Source of the DNA: Thermocrispum municipale DSM 44069
GTDB taxonomy: Bacteria; Actinomycetota; Actinomycetes; Mycobacteriales; Pseudonocardiaceae
Assembly (NCBI RefSeq): GCF_000427825.1
Contig: NZ_KE386593.1
Location: forward strand, 124,202-188,201
Length of the DNA stretch: 64,000 bases
Direction: 5' to 3'
The notes beneath the pieces are model-generated. The model did no database searches. It worked only from the letters and a program-made list of their open reading frames with translations, and was not told the DNA's origin. A program made the position numbers and the translations under genes. Positions 52,572 through 61,444 of this stretch are shown here, in pieces. Numbering within the stretch: the stretch's first letter is position 1; the number at the start of each line of letters is the position of its first letter.

Positions 52572-53524
52572 GCACACGCAAGCTGGCCCTGATCGGTACC
52601 GGAATGATGGGCAAGCTGCATGCCAGGGTCATCGGCCAGAGCATGCAGGCCGAGCTGGTGCGGGTCGTCGACCCGAACGAGGAAGCGGCCCGGCCGGTCG
52701 TCGAGCAACACGGAGCCGAGTGGACGCCGGAGATCGGCAGCCTGACCGGTGTGGACGGCGTCATCGTCGCCTCGGCCACCGAGACGCACCACAAGCTCGC
52801 GCTCGAGGTCATCGACCTGGGCAAGCCGGTGCTGGTGGAAAAGCCGCTGTGCGGCAGCCTGGCGGAGACCAAGGAGGTCCTGGCCACCGCCGAGCGCCAG
52901 GGTGTCCCGCTCATGTGCGGCCTGCTCGAGCGGTACAACCCCGCGGTGCTGACGGCCAAGGCGCTGCTCGAGGAGCCGATCCACGTCATCGCGCAGCGGC
53001 ACAGCCCGTACGCGCCGCGGATCAAGACGGGCGTGGCCTGGGACCTGTTGGTGCACGACGTCGACCTGGCGATCCAGATGTTCGGCGGCGCCACCCCGGT
53101 GCACACGATCGCGGAAGCAGGCTACTTCCACCCGGGGTCGGTGGAGGGCGCCGAGGACACCGTGGACGCGGTGCTGAAGTTCGAGCGTGGGCTGGCCACG
53201 GTGTCGGCGTCACGGGTCGGTCAGCGCAAGGTCCGCTCGATGGTGATCTCCGAACTGGAGCGGCTGATCGAGCTCGACCTGCTGCGCCGCGACGTGACCA
53301 TCTACAAGCACATCTCGCACGAAGGCCCGACCACCGGCGCGCCCGCGTACAAGCAGCAGACGGTCATCGAGATCCCGCAGCTGACCACGATCGCCGAGCC
53401 ACTGGCCACGCAGCTGGACCGGTTCCTCGAGCTGATCGACGGCAAGATCGACATCGACGGCGAGCGGAAGTCGATCCTGCCGTCGCACGAGGTCGTCGCC
53501 GACGTGCTGGAGCAGACTCACTAA
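52568..53524 (+). CDS. Gfo/Idh/MocA-family sugar-nucleotide oxidoreductase (GnnA/WbpB-like)
   Basis: NAD-dependent oxidoreductase of 318 residues. The Rossmann motif is IGTGMMGKLHAR, the sugar-site lysine lies in VLVEKPL and the catalytic His/Asp in WDLLVHDVDLAIQMFGG. It overlaps the aminotransferase stop by 4 bases. GnnA and WbpB are of this family and oxidise the 3-OH of a UDP-GlcNAc-type sugar before transamination. The close coupling to the DegT gene fits that role. Confidence 0.9.
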   Translation: MSTRKLALIGTGMMGKLHARVIGQSMQAELVRVVDPNEEAARPVVEQHGAEWTPEIGSLTGVDGVIVASATETHHKLALEVIDLGKPVLVEKPLCGSLAETKEVLATAERQGVPLMCGLLERYNPAVLTAKALLEEPIHVIAQRHSPYAPRIKTGVAWDLLVHDVDLAIQMFGGATPVHTIAEAGYFHPGSVEGAEDTVDAVLKFERGLATVSASRVGQRKVRSMVISELERLIELDLLRRDVTIYKHISHEGPTTGAPAYKQQTVIEIPQLTTIAEPLATQLDRFLELIDGKIDIDGERKSILPSHEVVADVLEQTH

Positions 53525-53610
53525 GAGCGCGGACAACAGCGACCGCGGGCCACGAAGAGCGCCCGCCCACCAGCCGCCGGCGGGTTACTACGAGGAACGC
53601 GCACAGCAGC

Positions 53611-53638
53611 GGCCGCCGGGCCACGAGCGCCGGCGGCC
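53611..53638. terminator. Hairpin between convergent oxidoreductase and glycosyltransferase genes
   Basis: GGCCGCCGG (53611-53619) and CCGGCGGCC (53630-53638) form a perfect 9-bp stem with a 10-base loop. It serves the gap 53525-53645 between two convergent genes. There is no T-tract. Confidence 0.65.
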
Positions 53639-53645
53639 ACCACCG

Positions 53646-54833
53646 TCAGCGGCGCTGCGCGGCCAGCTGCTGCAGCGTCTCCAGGTACTTCTCGGTCACC
53701 GCGGTCATGGAGAAGTGCTGGTCCACGATGGCCATGCCGTTGCGGGCCATCCGGCGCGCCTCCTCCGGGTTCTTCAGCACTTCGATCAACCGCTCGGCAA
53801 CCGCCTTGGCGTCGCCGACCGGCACCAGGTGCATGTGCTCCCGGTCGATGATCTTGATGTCGCCGAAGTGATCCTCGGTGATGGCCGCGACCTGCGGCGT
53901 CCCGGCGGCCAGCGTCTCGAGACAAGCCGTGCCGAAGCCGATGCCTTGCAGGCTGTGGCACTCCACGTCGGCGGTGGCCAGGTAGTCCGGCACGTCCGCC
54001 TTCGGCGCCGCACCGGTGGTGATGATGGCGTCCCGAACGCCGAGCTCGTCGGCCCGCTTGAGGAACGCGTCGTAGTAGATCCCGCCGACCACGACCAGCT
54101 TGGCGTCCGGAATCTCCTTCAACACCGCAGGCATGGCCTCGGTCAGCGTGACCCGGTCCCGCAGTGGGATGACGTGGCCGAGTGACAAGATCATCGGGGC
54201 GTCGCCGATGCCCAGCTCGTCGCGCATCCGGTTCGGGTTGCCGCTGCGCGCCCACGTGGGGTCGAGGCCGACCGGGATGTCGACCGTGCCGGAGATCGCG
54301 CCCTTGTACTTCTTGTGGATGTAGTCGTTCATCAGCCGGTCCATCACCACGTGCATCGGCTTGTAGCGCCGCAGGATGGGGGCGACCAGCAGCTTGTCCA
54401 GCGTGGAGAACACCGCCTGATACATCGGCTTCGGGCTCTCCAGCCGGGTGTGCACCGACAGCAGCACCGGCACGTCGTTCTTGCGCGCCCACATGCCGGT
54501 TGCCCACGTCAGGTCGAAGAACTGGCCGTGCTGGTGGATCACGTCCGGCTGGAACTCGCCGAGCAGCCTGCGCAGGGCCTTCGGCAGCGACGGCCGGGTG
54601 GCGAACGTGATGTCGAAGTTCACCGCCAGCTTGGTCTTGGGCAGCCGGAAGGCGGGCAGGCGCACGATGCGCACGCCGTCCACCGTCTCCTCGGCAGGCG
54701 CGTTCGGGTACTCGGCGGTGATGACCAGGACTTCATGGCCGCGCGCCACATAGCCCTTGGCAAGCGACTCGGCCATGTGCGCGCTGCCGCCGACCCTGGG
54801 CGGGTAGAAGTTGTTCACGACGGCGATCCGCAT
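53646..54833 (-). CDS. GT4-family glycosyltransferase
   Basis: Cytosolic or membrane-associated glycosyltransferase of 395 residues with the GT-B fold. The N-terminal domain starts MRIAVVNNFYPPRVGGSAHM and has the acceptor region DVIHQHGQFFDLTWATG. The C-terminal donor domain has LSLGHVIPLRDRVTLTEAM, KLVVVGGIYYD and the E-x7-E block near GIGFGTACLETLAAGTPQVA. The ATG at 54833 follows GAGGAG; the frame is open further upstream. It is convergent with the amino-sugar genes and may use their product. Confidence 0.92.
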   Translation of the reverse strand: MRIAVVNNFYPPRVGGSAHMAESLAKGYVARGHEVLVITAEYPNAPAEETVDGVRIVRLPAFRLPKTKLAVNFDITFATRPSLPKALRRLLGEFQPDVIHQHGQFFDLTWATGMWARKNDVPVLLSVHTRLESPKPMYQAVFSTLDKLLVAPILRRYKPMHVVMDRLMNDYIHKKYKGAISGTVDIPVGLDPTWARSGNPNRMRDELGIGDAPMILSLGHVIPLRDRVTLTEAMPAVLKEIPDAKLVVVGGIYYDAFLKRADELGVRDAIITTGAAPKADVPDYLATADVECHSLQGIGFGTACLETLAAGTPQVAAITEDHFGDIKIIDREHMHLVPVGDAKAVAERLIEVLKNPEEARRMARNGMAIVDQHFSMTAVTEKYLETLQQLAAQRR

Positions 54834-54937
54834 TGGGCACTCCTCGTACTGCACGACAAGGGGGCACCTTATGCGTCGTGGCCGCACGGTGAACACTCGG
54901 GGTGACCACGACCGGTTGACCGCCACAGGAGGGACAC

Positions 54938-56131
54938 GTGCGCACGGACGGCCGAAAGGTTCTCGTCATCGGGGGTGGCATCGTCGGACTGGCGGTGGCC
55001 CGCGCCCTGCAGGCGCGCGGGAAAGACGTCACTGTGTGCGAGAAGGAAGGACACTGGGCGGCCCATCAAAGCGGCCACAACTCCGGTGTCGCACACGCCG
55101 GCCTCTACTACCCGCCCGGCTCCCACAAGGCGCGGATGGCCGTTGCCGGATGCCGCTCTGTCGTCGACTACGCCAAGGCCCACGGTGTCCGAGCGGAAGT
55201 GTGCGGAAAGCTCGTCGTGGCGACGTCGTCGGAGGAAGTGCCGCGGTTGCACGCGCTGGCCGATCGCGCGAAGGCCAACGGCGTGCCCGCCCGGCTGATC
55301 GGCTCCGCCGAGGCACGGGAATTCGAACCACATGTGTCCTGCATCGAGGCGCTCAGGGTCGAGTCCACAGCCGTGGTGGACTTCCCCGGCGTCTGCGCGG
55401 CGCTCGCCCGCGAGCTCGCCGACGGCGGCGCACAGCTGCGGCTGAACACTCCCGTGCTGGCGATCCGTCCCCGCGGCAGCCGCGTGGCCGTCGAGACGCC
55501 ACACGAGACGCTGTTTGCGGACCAGCTCGTCAACTGCGCCGGCCTGCACGCCGACCGCGTCGCGCGGCTGGCCGGCGTGACTCCACCAGTGCGGATCGTG
55601 CCGTTCCGCGGTGAGTACTACTCGCTGAAGCCCTCCGCCGAACACCTGGTCCGCGGCCTGATCTACCCGGTGCCGGACCCCTCGTTGCCGTTTCTCGGCG
55701 TGCACCTGACCCGGCTGATCGACGGCTCCGTGCACGCCGGCCCGAACGCGGTCATCGCATTCGATCGCGAGGGTTACCGGTGGCGAGACTTCTCCGTTGC
55801 CGAAGCCGTGCGACTGGCCGGCTTCCCCGGGCTCCGGCGGCTGGCCCGCCGGTACCCGCGGACCGCGGTCGGCGAGGTGCTGCGGTCACTGTCCCCGCGC
55901 CGGTTCGCGCGCGACCTGCAACGCCTCGTGCCCGAATTGACCAGTGCGGACATCGAACGGCACGGCGCGGGTGTGCGGGCCCAAGCCATGCGCGCCGACG
56001 GCACCCTGGTGGACGACTTTCTCATCGTTCGTGCAGCGCACGGCGTTCATGTGCTCAACGCGCCCTCTCCCGCGGCGACTTCGTCGTTGGAGATTGCCGA
56101 GCACGTCGCGCTCGAACTTGACCGGCGCTAA
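54938..56131 (+). CDS. L-2-hydroxyglutarate oxidase-like FAD enzyme (LhgO/L2HGDH)
   Basis: FAD-dependent oxidase of the DAO superfamily, 397 residues. It has the dinucleotide motif VLVIGGGIVGLAVARAL, HQSGHNSGVAHAGLYYPPGS, which is the LhgO signature, VVDFPGVCAALA and a C-terminal NAPSPAATSSLEIAEHVA. It oxidises L-2-hydroxyglutarate to 2-oxoglutarate in characterised members. The GTG at 54938 follows AGGAGGG. It is divergent from the GT4 gene. Confidence 0.92.
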   Translation: MRTDGRKVLVIGGGIVGLAVARALQARGKDVTVCEKEGHWAAHQSGHNSGVAHAGLYYPPGSHKARMAVAGCRSVVDYAKAHGVRAEVCGKLVVATSSEEVPRLHALADRAKANGVPARLIGSAEAREFEPHVSCIEALRVESTAVVDFPGVCAALARELADGGAQLRLNTPVLAIRPRGSRVAVETPHETLFADQLVNCAGLHADRVARLAGVTPPVRIVPFRGEYYSLKPSAEHLVRGLIYPVPDPSLPFLGVHLTRLIDGSVHAGPNAVIAFDREGYRWRDFSVAEAVRLAGFPGLRRLARRYPRTAVGEVLRSLSPRRFARDLQRLVPELTSADIERHGAGVRAQAMRADGTLVDDFLIVRAAHGVHVLNAPSPAATSSLEIAEHVALELDRR

Positions 56132-56162
56132 ATATTTCCCTTAACGAATCTCCAGGTAAACG

Positions 56163-56235
56163 CCGGCTTTCAGGTATTAGCGGAAGCCGGTCGCGCCCCT
56201 ATTCTCAATTCAAACACCTCCCGTTCGGGGCGGTG
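56163..56235 (+). promoter_or_regulatory. Two inverted repeats upstream of the maleate isomerase-like gene
   Basis: CCGGCTT (56163-56169) and AAGCCGG (56184-56190) form a 7-bp stem; ACACCTCCCG and GGGGCGGTGT (56213-56235) form a second, imperfect stem. They may end the LhgO transcript or regulate the next gene, whose ribosome-binding site GAGGAGG lies at about 56272. Confidence 0.4.
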
Positions 56236-56283
56236 TCTTCACCGTCGGAGCCCCCGGCTCCACAAGCAGGATGAGGAGGGGCG

Positions 56284-57078
56284 ATGCAGCCGCAAATCGG
56301 TGTCGGAGTGATCAATCCCGCGGACCTGGGGCTCGACCGCGAGCTGTGGCGCTGGGTCCCCGACTCGGTCACTCTGCATATGACGCGCCTGGTCCATCGT
56401 CCCGGCGACATCGACCTGACCCGGGCGAACGAGCTGTCCGACCCGCAGCCGGTCAAGGAGGCCACCCACCGGGTACTCCCGCCCGAGCCCGCGGTGGTCG
56501 CCTACGCGTGCAGCATGGCCAGCTTCATCGGTGGCGCGGCCGGGGAGCGCGCGCTGGTGAACGCCATGCTGGAGGCCGGTGCGCCCGCCGCGACCACCAG
56601 CTCCGGCGCCATGGTCAGCGAGTTCATCCACCATGGCTACCAGCGGGTCGCGCTGCTCACCCCGTACGGCCCGGAGATCACCGAGCGGTTGTGCAAGTTC
56701 CTCGACGAGTTCGAGATCGGCGTGACCAACAGCTTGTACATGGGCTTGCGCGGCAGGATCTGGACGCTCAACTACGAGCAGGTGGCCGACGCCGCACGCC
56801 AGATCGACACCCGCGGCGCGGACGCCCTGTACATCGCCTGCACCAATGTGTTGACGTACGACCTGATCAAGCCGTTGCAGAAGGAGCTCGGTCTGCCGGT
56901 GCTGAGTGCCAACCAGACCACGATCGCGGCTGCACTGCGGCTGGCCGGCGTCGAGCCGACCGAGCACACCCAGCTGCCGACCCCGCCCGCGGTGGTCCCG
57001 CTGCAGGAGGAGCGGGCGCCGGGCGGCACGCAGGACTGGGACTTCCCAGAGAAGCTGGCCCGGCCCGAGTCCGTCTGA
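56284..57078 (+). CDS. Maleate cis-trans isomerase/arylmalonate decarboxylase-family protein
   Basis: Asp/Glu racemase-superfamily enzyme of 264 residues. The first cysteine lies in VVAYACSMASFIGG (Cys76), the second in LYIACTNVLTYD (Cys186), the pair used for proton transfer in this family; PYGPEITERL is the usual mid-domain motif. Members isomerise maleate to fumarate or decarboxylate malonates. The start follows GAGGAGGGG. Exact substrate unknown. It lies 150 bases after the LhgO-like gene. Confidence 0.88.
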   Translation: MQPQIGVGVINPADLGLDRELWRWVPDSVTLHMTRLVHRPGDIDLTRANELSDPQPVKEATHRVLPPEPAVVAYACSMASFIGGAAGERALVNAMLEAGAPAATTSSGAMVSEFIHHGYQRVALLTPYGPEITERLCKFLDEFEIGVTNSLYMGLRGRIWTLNYEQVADAARQIDTRGADALYIACTNVLTYDLIKPLQKELGLPVLSANQTTIAAALRLAGVEPTEHTQLPTPPAVVPLQEERAPGGTQDWDFPEKLARPESV

Positions 57079-57090
57079 GACCCACGAAAA

Positions 57091-57124
57091 AGTGCGGCCA
57101 CCCCATGCCTGGGGCGGCCGCACT
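57091..57124. terminator. Bidirectional terminator between the isomerase-like gene and serS
   Basis: AGTGCGGCC (57091-57099) and GGCCGCACT (57116-57124) make a perfect 9-bp stem extended by CCCC/GGGG past one mismatch. On the minus strand it is followed by CTTTTTC, a T-tract for serS; on the plus strand it ends the 56284-57078 gene. Confidence 0.85.
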
Positions 57125-57134
57125 CGCGCGCTGA

Positions 57135-58394
57135 TCAGACCGGCTTGAGGACTTCCTTGCCCACGAAGGGCTGCAGCGCCTTCGGAACGCGCACCGAGCC
57201 GTCGGCCTGCTGGTGGTTCTCCAGGATCGCCACCAGCCAGCGGGTGGTCGCCAGCGTGCCGTTGAGCGTCGCGGCGATCTGCGGCTTGCCGTTCTCGTCC
57301 CGGTAGCGCACGGACAACCGGCGCGCCTGATACGTGGTGCAGTTCGACGTCGAGGTCAGCTCCCGGTAGGTGCCCTGGGTGGGGATCCACGCCTCGCAGT
57401 CGTACTTGCGCGCGGCCGAGGCGCCCAGGTCACCGCCGGCGGTGTCGATCACCCGGTACGGCACCTCGATCTTGGCCAGCATCTGCTCTTCCCACTGCAG
57501 CAGCCGCTCGTGCTCCGCCTCGGCCTCCTCCGGCCTGCAGTAGCTGAACATCTCGACCTTGTCGAACTGGTGCACCCGGATGATGCCGCGGGTGTCCTTG
57601 CCGTAGGAGCCCGCTTCCCGGCGGAAGCACGACGACCAGCCCGCGTAACGCAGCGGCCCGCCGGACAAGTCCAGGATCTCGTCGGCGTGGTAGCCGGCCA
57701 GCGACACCTCGGACGTGCCGACCAGGTACAGGTCGTCGGCCTCCAGCCGGTACACCTCCGACGAGTGCGCCCCCAGGAAACCGGTGCCCTGCATGATCTC
57801 CGGCCGCACCAGCACCGGGGTGATCATCGGAGTGAAGCCGGTCTCCACCGCTTGGGCGATGGCCATGTTCAACAGCCCGAGCTGCAGCTGGGCACCGACG
57901 CCGGTGAGGAAGTAGAACCGGGCGCCGGACGTCTTCGCGCCACGCTCGGTGTCGATCGCGCCGAGCAGCTCGCCCAGTTCGAGGTGATCGCGCGGGGTGA
58001 AGTCGAACTCACGCGGCTGCCCCACGTGCTTGAGCACGACGTAGTCCTGCTCACCACCGGAGGGCGCCTCCGGGTGCACCAGGTTGGGGATCACCGCGTG
58101 CAGCGCGCTGAACTCCTCGGACGCCTCGGACTGCTCGGCCTCGGCAGCCTTCACCTCCGCCGCCAGCTCCTTGGCGTGGGCCAGCAGCGACTCACGCTCG
58201 TCGGCGGAGGCCTTGCCGATCTGCTTGCCGAGCGACTTCTGCTCGGCACGCAGGGCATCGGCGCGGGCGATGGCCGATCGGCGGCGCTGATCCAGCTCGA
58301 TCAGCCGGTCCACCACACTCGGGTCCTCCCCGCGCTTGCGCAGCGACGCACGCACGGCGTCCGGGTCTTCACGCAGGATCCTGGGGTCGATCAC
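57135..58394 (-). CDS. serS: Seryl-tRNA synthetase
   Basis: Class II aminoacyl-tRNA synthetase of 419 residues that charges tRNA-Ser. The N-terminal coiled coil (about 30-105) precedes the catalytic domain with motif 2 in [19 protein letters not shown], and motif 3 in [34 protein letters not shown] is the serine-binding region. GTG start. Normal length. The serS-Rv3835-Rv3836-pheA order is shared with mycobacteria, as I recall. Confidence 0.98.
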   Translation of the reverse strand: MIDPRILREDPDAVRASLRKRGEDPSVVDRLIELDQRRRSAIARADALRAEQKSLGKQIGKASADERESLLAHAKELAAEVKAAEAEQSEASEEFSALHAVIPNLVHPEAPSGGEQDYVVLKHVGQPREFDFTPRDHLELGELLGAIDTERGAKTSGARFYFLTGVGAQLQLGLLNMAIAQAVETGFTPMITPVLVRPEIMQGTGFLGAHSSEVYRLEADDLYLVGTSEVSLAGYHADEILDLSGGPLRYAGWSSCFRREAGSYGKDTRGIIRVHQFDKVEMFSYCRPEEAEAEHERLLQWEEQMLAKIEVPYRVIDTAGGDLGASAARKYDCEAWIPTQGTYRELTSTSNCTTYQARRLSVRYRDENGKPQIAATLNGTLATTRWLVAILENHQQADGSVRVPKALQPFVGKEVLKPV

Positions 58395-58415
58395 GAATGA
58401 CGAGGGTAGTCCCCG

Positions 58416-59321
58416 TCACCTGCTTGGATGCGCGCGGGCGAACTCCACGACGGCTTGCCCCAGCTGGTGCCCGGCGTCCTCCTGCAGGAAATGACCCGCG
58501 CCGGCGATCACCGGATGCTCGACACCGGCCGCGCCACGCATGGCCCGCTGCAGGATCGGGCCCATCGGGCCGGTGATGGGGTCGCTGTCGGAGAAGGCGC
58601 ACAGCCACGGGATGTCCAGCGTGGTGAGCTTCTGCCAGGCCTGCCGGTTCGGCTCGGACTCCACGTTGTCCGGGGTCGCGGGCACCAGGCCGGGCATGGC
58701 ACGCGGACCCGACTTGTAGCGCTCGTCGGGGAACGGCGCGTCGTAGGCGGCCCGTACCTCGTCGGAGAGCGTGGTGCGGCAGCCGGACTGCACAAACCGG
58801 GCAATGTCCAACCGCTCGGCCTTGGCCACCGCGTTCTTGAACGCCCACCACGCGTCGGGCATCCCGTGGTCGCCGGTCGGCAGGCCGGTGTTGGCCGCGA
58901 CGACGCGAGCGAACCGATCCGGCTCGGCGGCCACCAGCCGCAGACCGATCAGGCCACCCCAGTCCTGGCCGACCAGCGTCATGCCGTGCAGATCGAGCGC
59001 GTCGAACAGCAGCTTGCCGGTCCAGTCGATGTGCCGGGCGTAGGAGTGATCGGTCACCTCTGCGGGCTTGTCCGACCGGCCGAACCCGATCAGGTCCGGC
59101 GCGATGGCCCGGTAGCCCGCCTCGACGAGTTCGGCGATGACGTGCCGGTACAGGAACGACCACGACGGCTCGCCGTGCAGCAGCACGATCGGCTCTCCGT
59201 CGGCGGGCCCGGCTTCGACATACGCCATCCGCAAACCGCCCTCGATCTCGGCGTAGCGCGCCGGATAGTCGAAGTCCGGCAGTCCGGCGAAACGGTCTTC
59301 GGGGGTGCGCAGAACGTCCAT
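58416..59321 (-). CDS. Haloalkane dehalogenase
   Basis: Alpha/beta hydrolase of 301 residues that hydrolyses carbon-halogen bonds. It has LLHGEPSWSFLYRH, PDLIGFGRSDKP, the nucleophile Asp120 in LVGQDWGGLIG with Trp121 as halide ligand, cap residues PDAWWAFK and the catalytic His in GAGHFLQED. Asp in place of Ser marks haloalkane dehalogenase subfamily I. It starts 4 bases after the DUF350 gene, so it is in an operon with it. The natural substrate is unknown. Confidence 0.93.
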   Translation of the reverse strand: MDVLRTPEDRFAGLPDFDYPARYAEIEGGLRMAYVEAGPADGEPIVLLHGEPSWSFLYRHVIAELVEAGYRAIAPDLIGFGRSDKPAEVTDHSYARHIDWTGKLLFDALDLHGMTLVGQDWGGLIGLRLVAAEPDRFARVVAANTGLPTGDHGMPDAWWAFKNAVAKAERLDIARFVQSGCRTTLSDEVRAAYDAPFPDERYKSGPRAMPGLVPATPDNVESEPNRQAWQKLTTLDIPWLCAFSDSDPITGPMGPILQRAMRGAAGVEHPVIAGAGHFLQEDAGHQLGQAVVEFARAHPSR

Positions 59322-59325
59322 GCGC

Positions 59326-59799
59326 CTAGTAGATCGCGAAAGCCACCACCATGCCTAGCGCGACATGGGCCGCGGCCACCACGACCGACGCCGGGGCGAA
59401 CGTCTCGGCCGTGATCGTCTCGCCGACGTTGATCCGGGCGACCCACTCCAGCATGCGCACGGCCAGCACCTGCACCACGATCCCCACGAAGCCGAACACC
59501 AGCGCCGTGATGACCCCGGCGAGCAGGTCGAATCCCGCGTTGGAGATCGCCACCACGACGATCAACGCCATCGAGACCAGCCCGGCTGCGGTGATGATGA
59601 CCGCGTTCGGCCGCCCGGCCTGCACCAGCTGGGACAGCTTGCCCGGCGTGGTGAAGTCAATGGCGTAGAAGCCGACCAGCATCAGCAGCAGGCCGATCAC
59701 CGCGTACAGCAGGATCGCGCCGATTCCTTGCAGCAGCGTGCCGCCGAAATCAGCGGGCAACGCCAGCGTGGACATCGTCGTCGCGGAAGCAGCAGTCAC
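59326..59799 (-). CDS. DUF350 membrane protein
   Basis: Membrane protein of 157 residues with four helices in two similar halves (GAILLYAVIGLLLMLVGFYAIDFTTPGKL and ITALVFGFVGIVVQVLAVRML). Glycine-rich helices and LVQAGRPNAV between halves match DUF350. The GTG at 59799 follows GGGGAG; a TTG at 59826 and an ATG at 59775 are alternatives. It is 4 bases upstream of the dehalogenase gene. Function unknown. Confidence 0.85.
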   Translation of the reverse strand: MTAASATTMSTLALPADFGGTLLQGIGAILLYAVIGLLLMLVGFYAIDFTTPGKLSQLVQAGRPNAVIITAAGLVSMALIVVVAISNAGFDLLAGVITALVFGFVGIVVQVLAVRMLEWVARINVGETITAETFAPASVVVAAAHVALGMVVAFAIY

Positions 59800-59960
59800 G
59801 GCGACTCCCCTGGTCGAAATGGTCAACTTCGCGTGCCAACACAGTAGAGCGGCCCACCGAGCGCCACGACACCGCCACGCTGGGTGCGTCCCGGCTGATC
59901 AGCGGGGCGAGGACGGGAGGGCACGCGGGGCGCGGCCACCCGATTGAGGCATCATGGTCG

Positions 59961-61085
59961 GTGATGTCGGGACTACTGCAGCGGCTGCGGATCAACACCT
60001 CAACCGCCGGCTCCCGCCCTTTCCTGGCGGGCGCCGTACTCGGCGCGCTCGTCACACTGCTCGTCACCATGCTGGCGGCAGCGCCCCAGAGCGGCGCGGG
60101 TGGTAGCGCCAGTGGCGCGAGCCCGCTCGGCGGCGGACCCGCCTCGCCGGACGCCAAGGACGGCCTGCAGTACGCGTTCGCTGCCAAGGTCGGCACCTGC
60201 CTGATGTGGCAGCGCGACGACGCCGCCGACATGAAGCCGGTGAACTGCGAGGAACCACACGTCTTCGAGGTCACGCAGGTCACCGACATTTCCTCCAAGT
60301 ACCCCGCGGGCGCGCCGCTGCCGGACACCGAGACGTGGCGCCGGCTCGCCAAGCAGCGCTGCACCAAGGGTGCGGAGCGCTACCTGGACAACAAGCTCGA
60401 CCCGGACGGCAAGCTGCAGGTGTCCGCGCTGCGCCCGAACGAGCGCGACTGGAAGCTGGGCAACCGGGATCTGCGCTGCGGACTGTGGCGCATCGGTCCT
60501 GGAGGTTCGCTGCAGGCGACCGTGGGCCCGGCCGTCGAGCAGGATCAGTCCGACGTGTGGGCCACCGGCACGTGCCTCGGCCTGGTCGACGGGACGGTCG
60601 GCGATCCGGTGAAGTGCTCCGAGAAGCACTCGTACGAGATGATCTCGATCGTCAACCTGGGCAAGAAGTTCGACAGCTACCCGTCGACCAACAAGCAGAA
60701 CGCGTACCTGGACAAGGTGTGCAACAAGGACGCGCGCACCTACTCCGGCGGGAAGAACCTGGAGAAGCTCAAGCTGATCGTTGCGTGGGACACCAGGACC
60801 AAGGCCAGTTGGCGGGCCGGATCACGCCTGGTGAACTGCAAGGTCGGCGCGCTGCTGAAGGACAAGTCCGGCCTCGCCCCGGTGGAAGGCAGCATCGCCG
60901 CCACCGAGGAGGAACGCAAGAAGCTGGACGAGAAAAAGAAGAAGTCCAAGCCGAGCACGTCGTCGTCCCCCAAGTCCAGCACCAAGCCGTCGTCCGAACC
61001 GAAGCAGGAGTCCGACGGCGAGGCCGACAATCCGGTCGACGATGTGCCGCCGGAGGACGAACCCACGCAAGACCCGCCCGAGTAG
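59961..61085 (+). CDS. Membrane-anchored protein with two septum-formation-like domains (Rv3835-like)
   Basis: Single-pass membrane protein of 374 residues. One anchor helix (about 21-41) is followed by a Gly/Ser linker and two repeats, each with a Cys-rich core: VGTCLMWQRDDAADMKPVNCEEPHVFEVTQV and TGTCLGLVDGTVGDPVKCSEKHSYEMISIV, the Septum_form pattern. The C-terminus (about 320-374) is a Lys/Ser/Pro/Glu-rich tail. The GTG at 59961 or ATG at 59964 may start. The metallopeptidase gene follows after 7 bases. Function unknown. Confidence 0.85.
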   Translation: MMSGLLQRLRINTSTAGSRPFLAGAVLGALVTLLVTMLAAAPQSGAGGSASGASPLGGGPASPDAKDGLQYAFAAKVGTCLMWQRDDAADMKPVNCEEPHVFEVTQVTDISSKYPAGAPLPDTETWRRLAKQRCTKGAERYLDNKLDPDGKLQVSALRPNERDWKLGNRDLRCGLWRIGPGGSLQATVGPAVEQDQSDVWATGTCLGLVDGTVGDPVKCSEKHSYEMISIVNLGKKFDSYPSTNKQNAYLDKVCNKDARTYSGGKNLEKLKLIVAWDTRTKASWRAGSRLVNCKVGALLKDKSGLAPVEGSIAATEEERKKLDEKKKKSKPSTSSSPKSSTKPSSEPKQESDGEADNPVDDVPPEDEPTQDPPE

Positions 61086-61092
61086 GTCGCCG

Positions 61093-61443
61093 ATGGCCGT
61101 GGAGATGTCTCCGCAACGCTTCGAGGAACTGGTCGCCGAAGCGTTGGACCAGGTGCCGCCGAAATTCGCCGCGGCGATGGACAACGTCGTGGTGCTGGTC
61201 GAGCCGCGCAACGAGGAAGAGCCGGACATCCTCGGCCTGTATCACGGCATCGCGTTGACCGAGCGCACCACGGCCTACGGCGGTGAACTGCCGGATCGGA
61301 TCTCGATCTACCGCGAGCCCATCCTGGCGATGTGCAACACCGAGGACGAAGTGGTGGAGGAAGTGCTGATCACCGTGATGCACGAGATCGGACACCACTT
61401 CGGCATCGACGACGCCCGGCTGCACGAACTCGGCTGGGGCTGA
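61093..61443 (+). CDS. Zincin-like metallopeptidase-family protein (Rv3836-like)
   Basis: Small cytosolic protein of 116 residues with the minimal zincin fold. It has the HExxH zinc motif in VMHEIGHHFGIDDARLHELGW, and TAYGGELPDRISIYREPIL before it. The ATG at 61093 is the start; the frame opens upstream. It is 7 bases downstream of the Rv3835-like gene. Family function not established. Confidence 0.88.
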   Translation: MAVEMSPQRFEELVAEALDQVPPKFAAAMDNVVVLVEPRNEEEPDILGLYHGIALTERTTAYGGELPDRISIYREPILAMCNTEDEVVEEVLITVMHEIGHHFGIDDARLHELGWG

Positions 61444-61444
61444 C

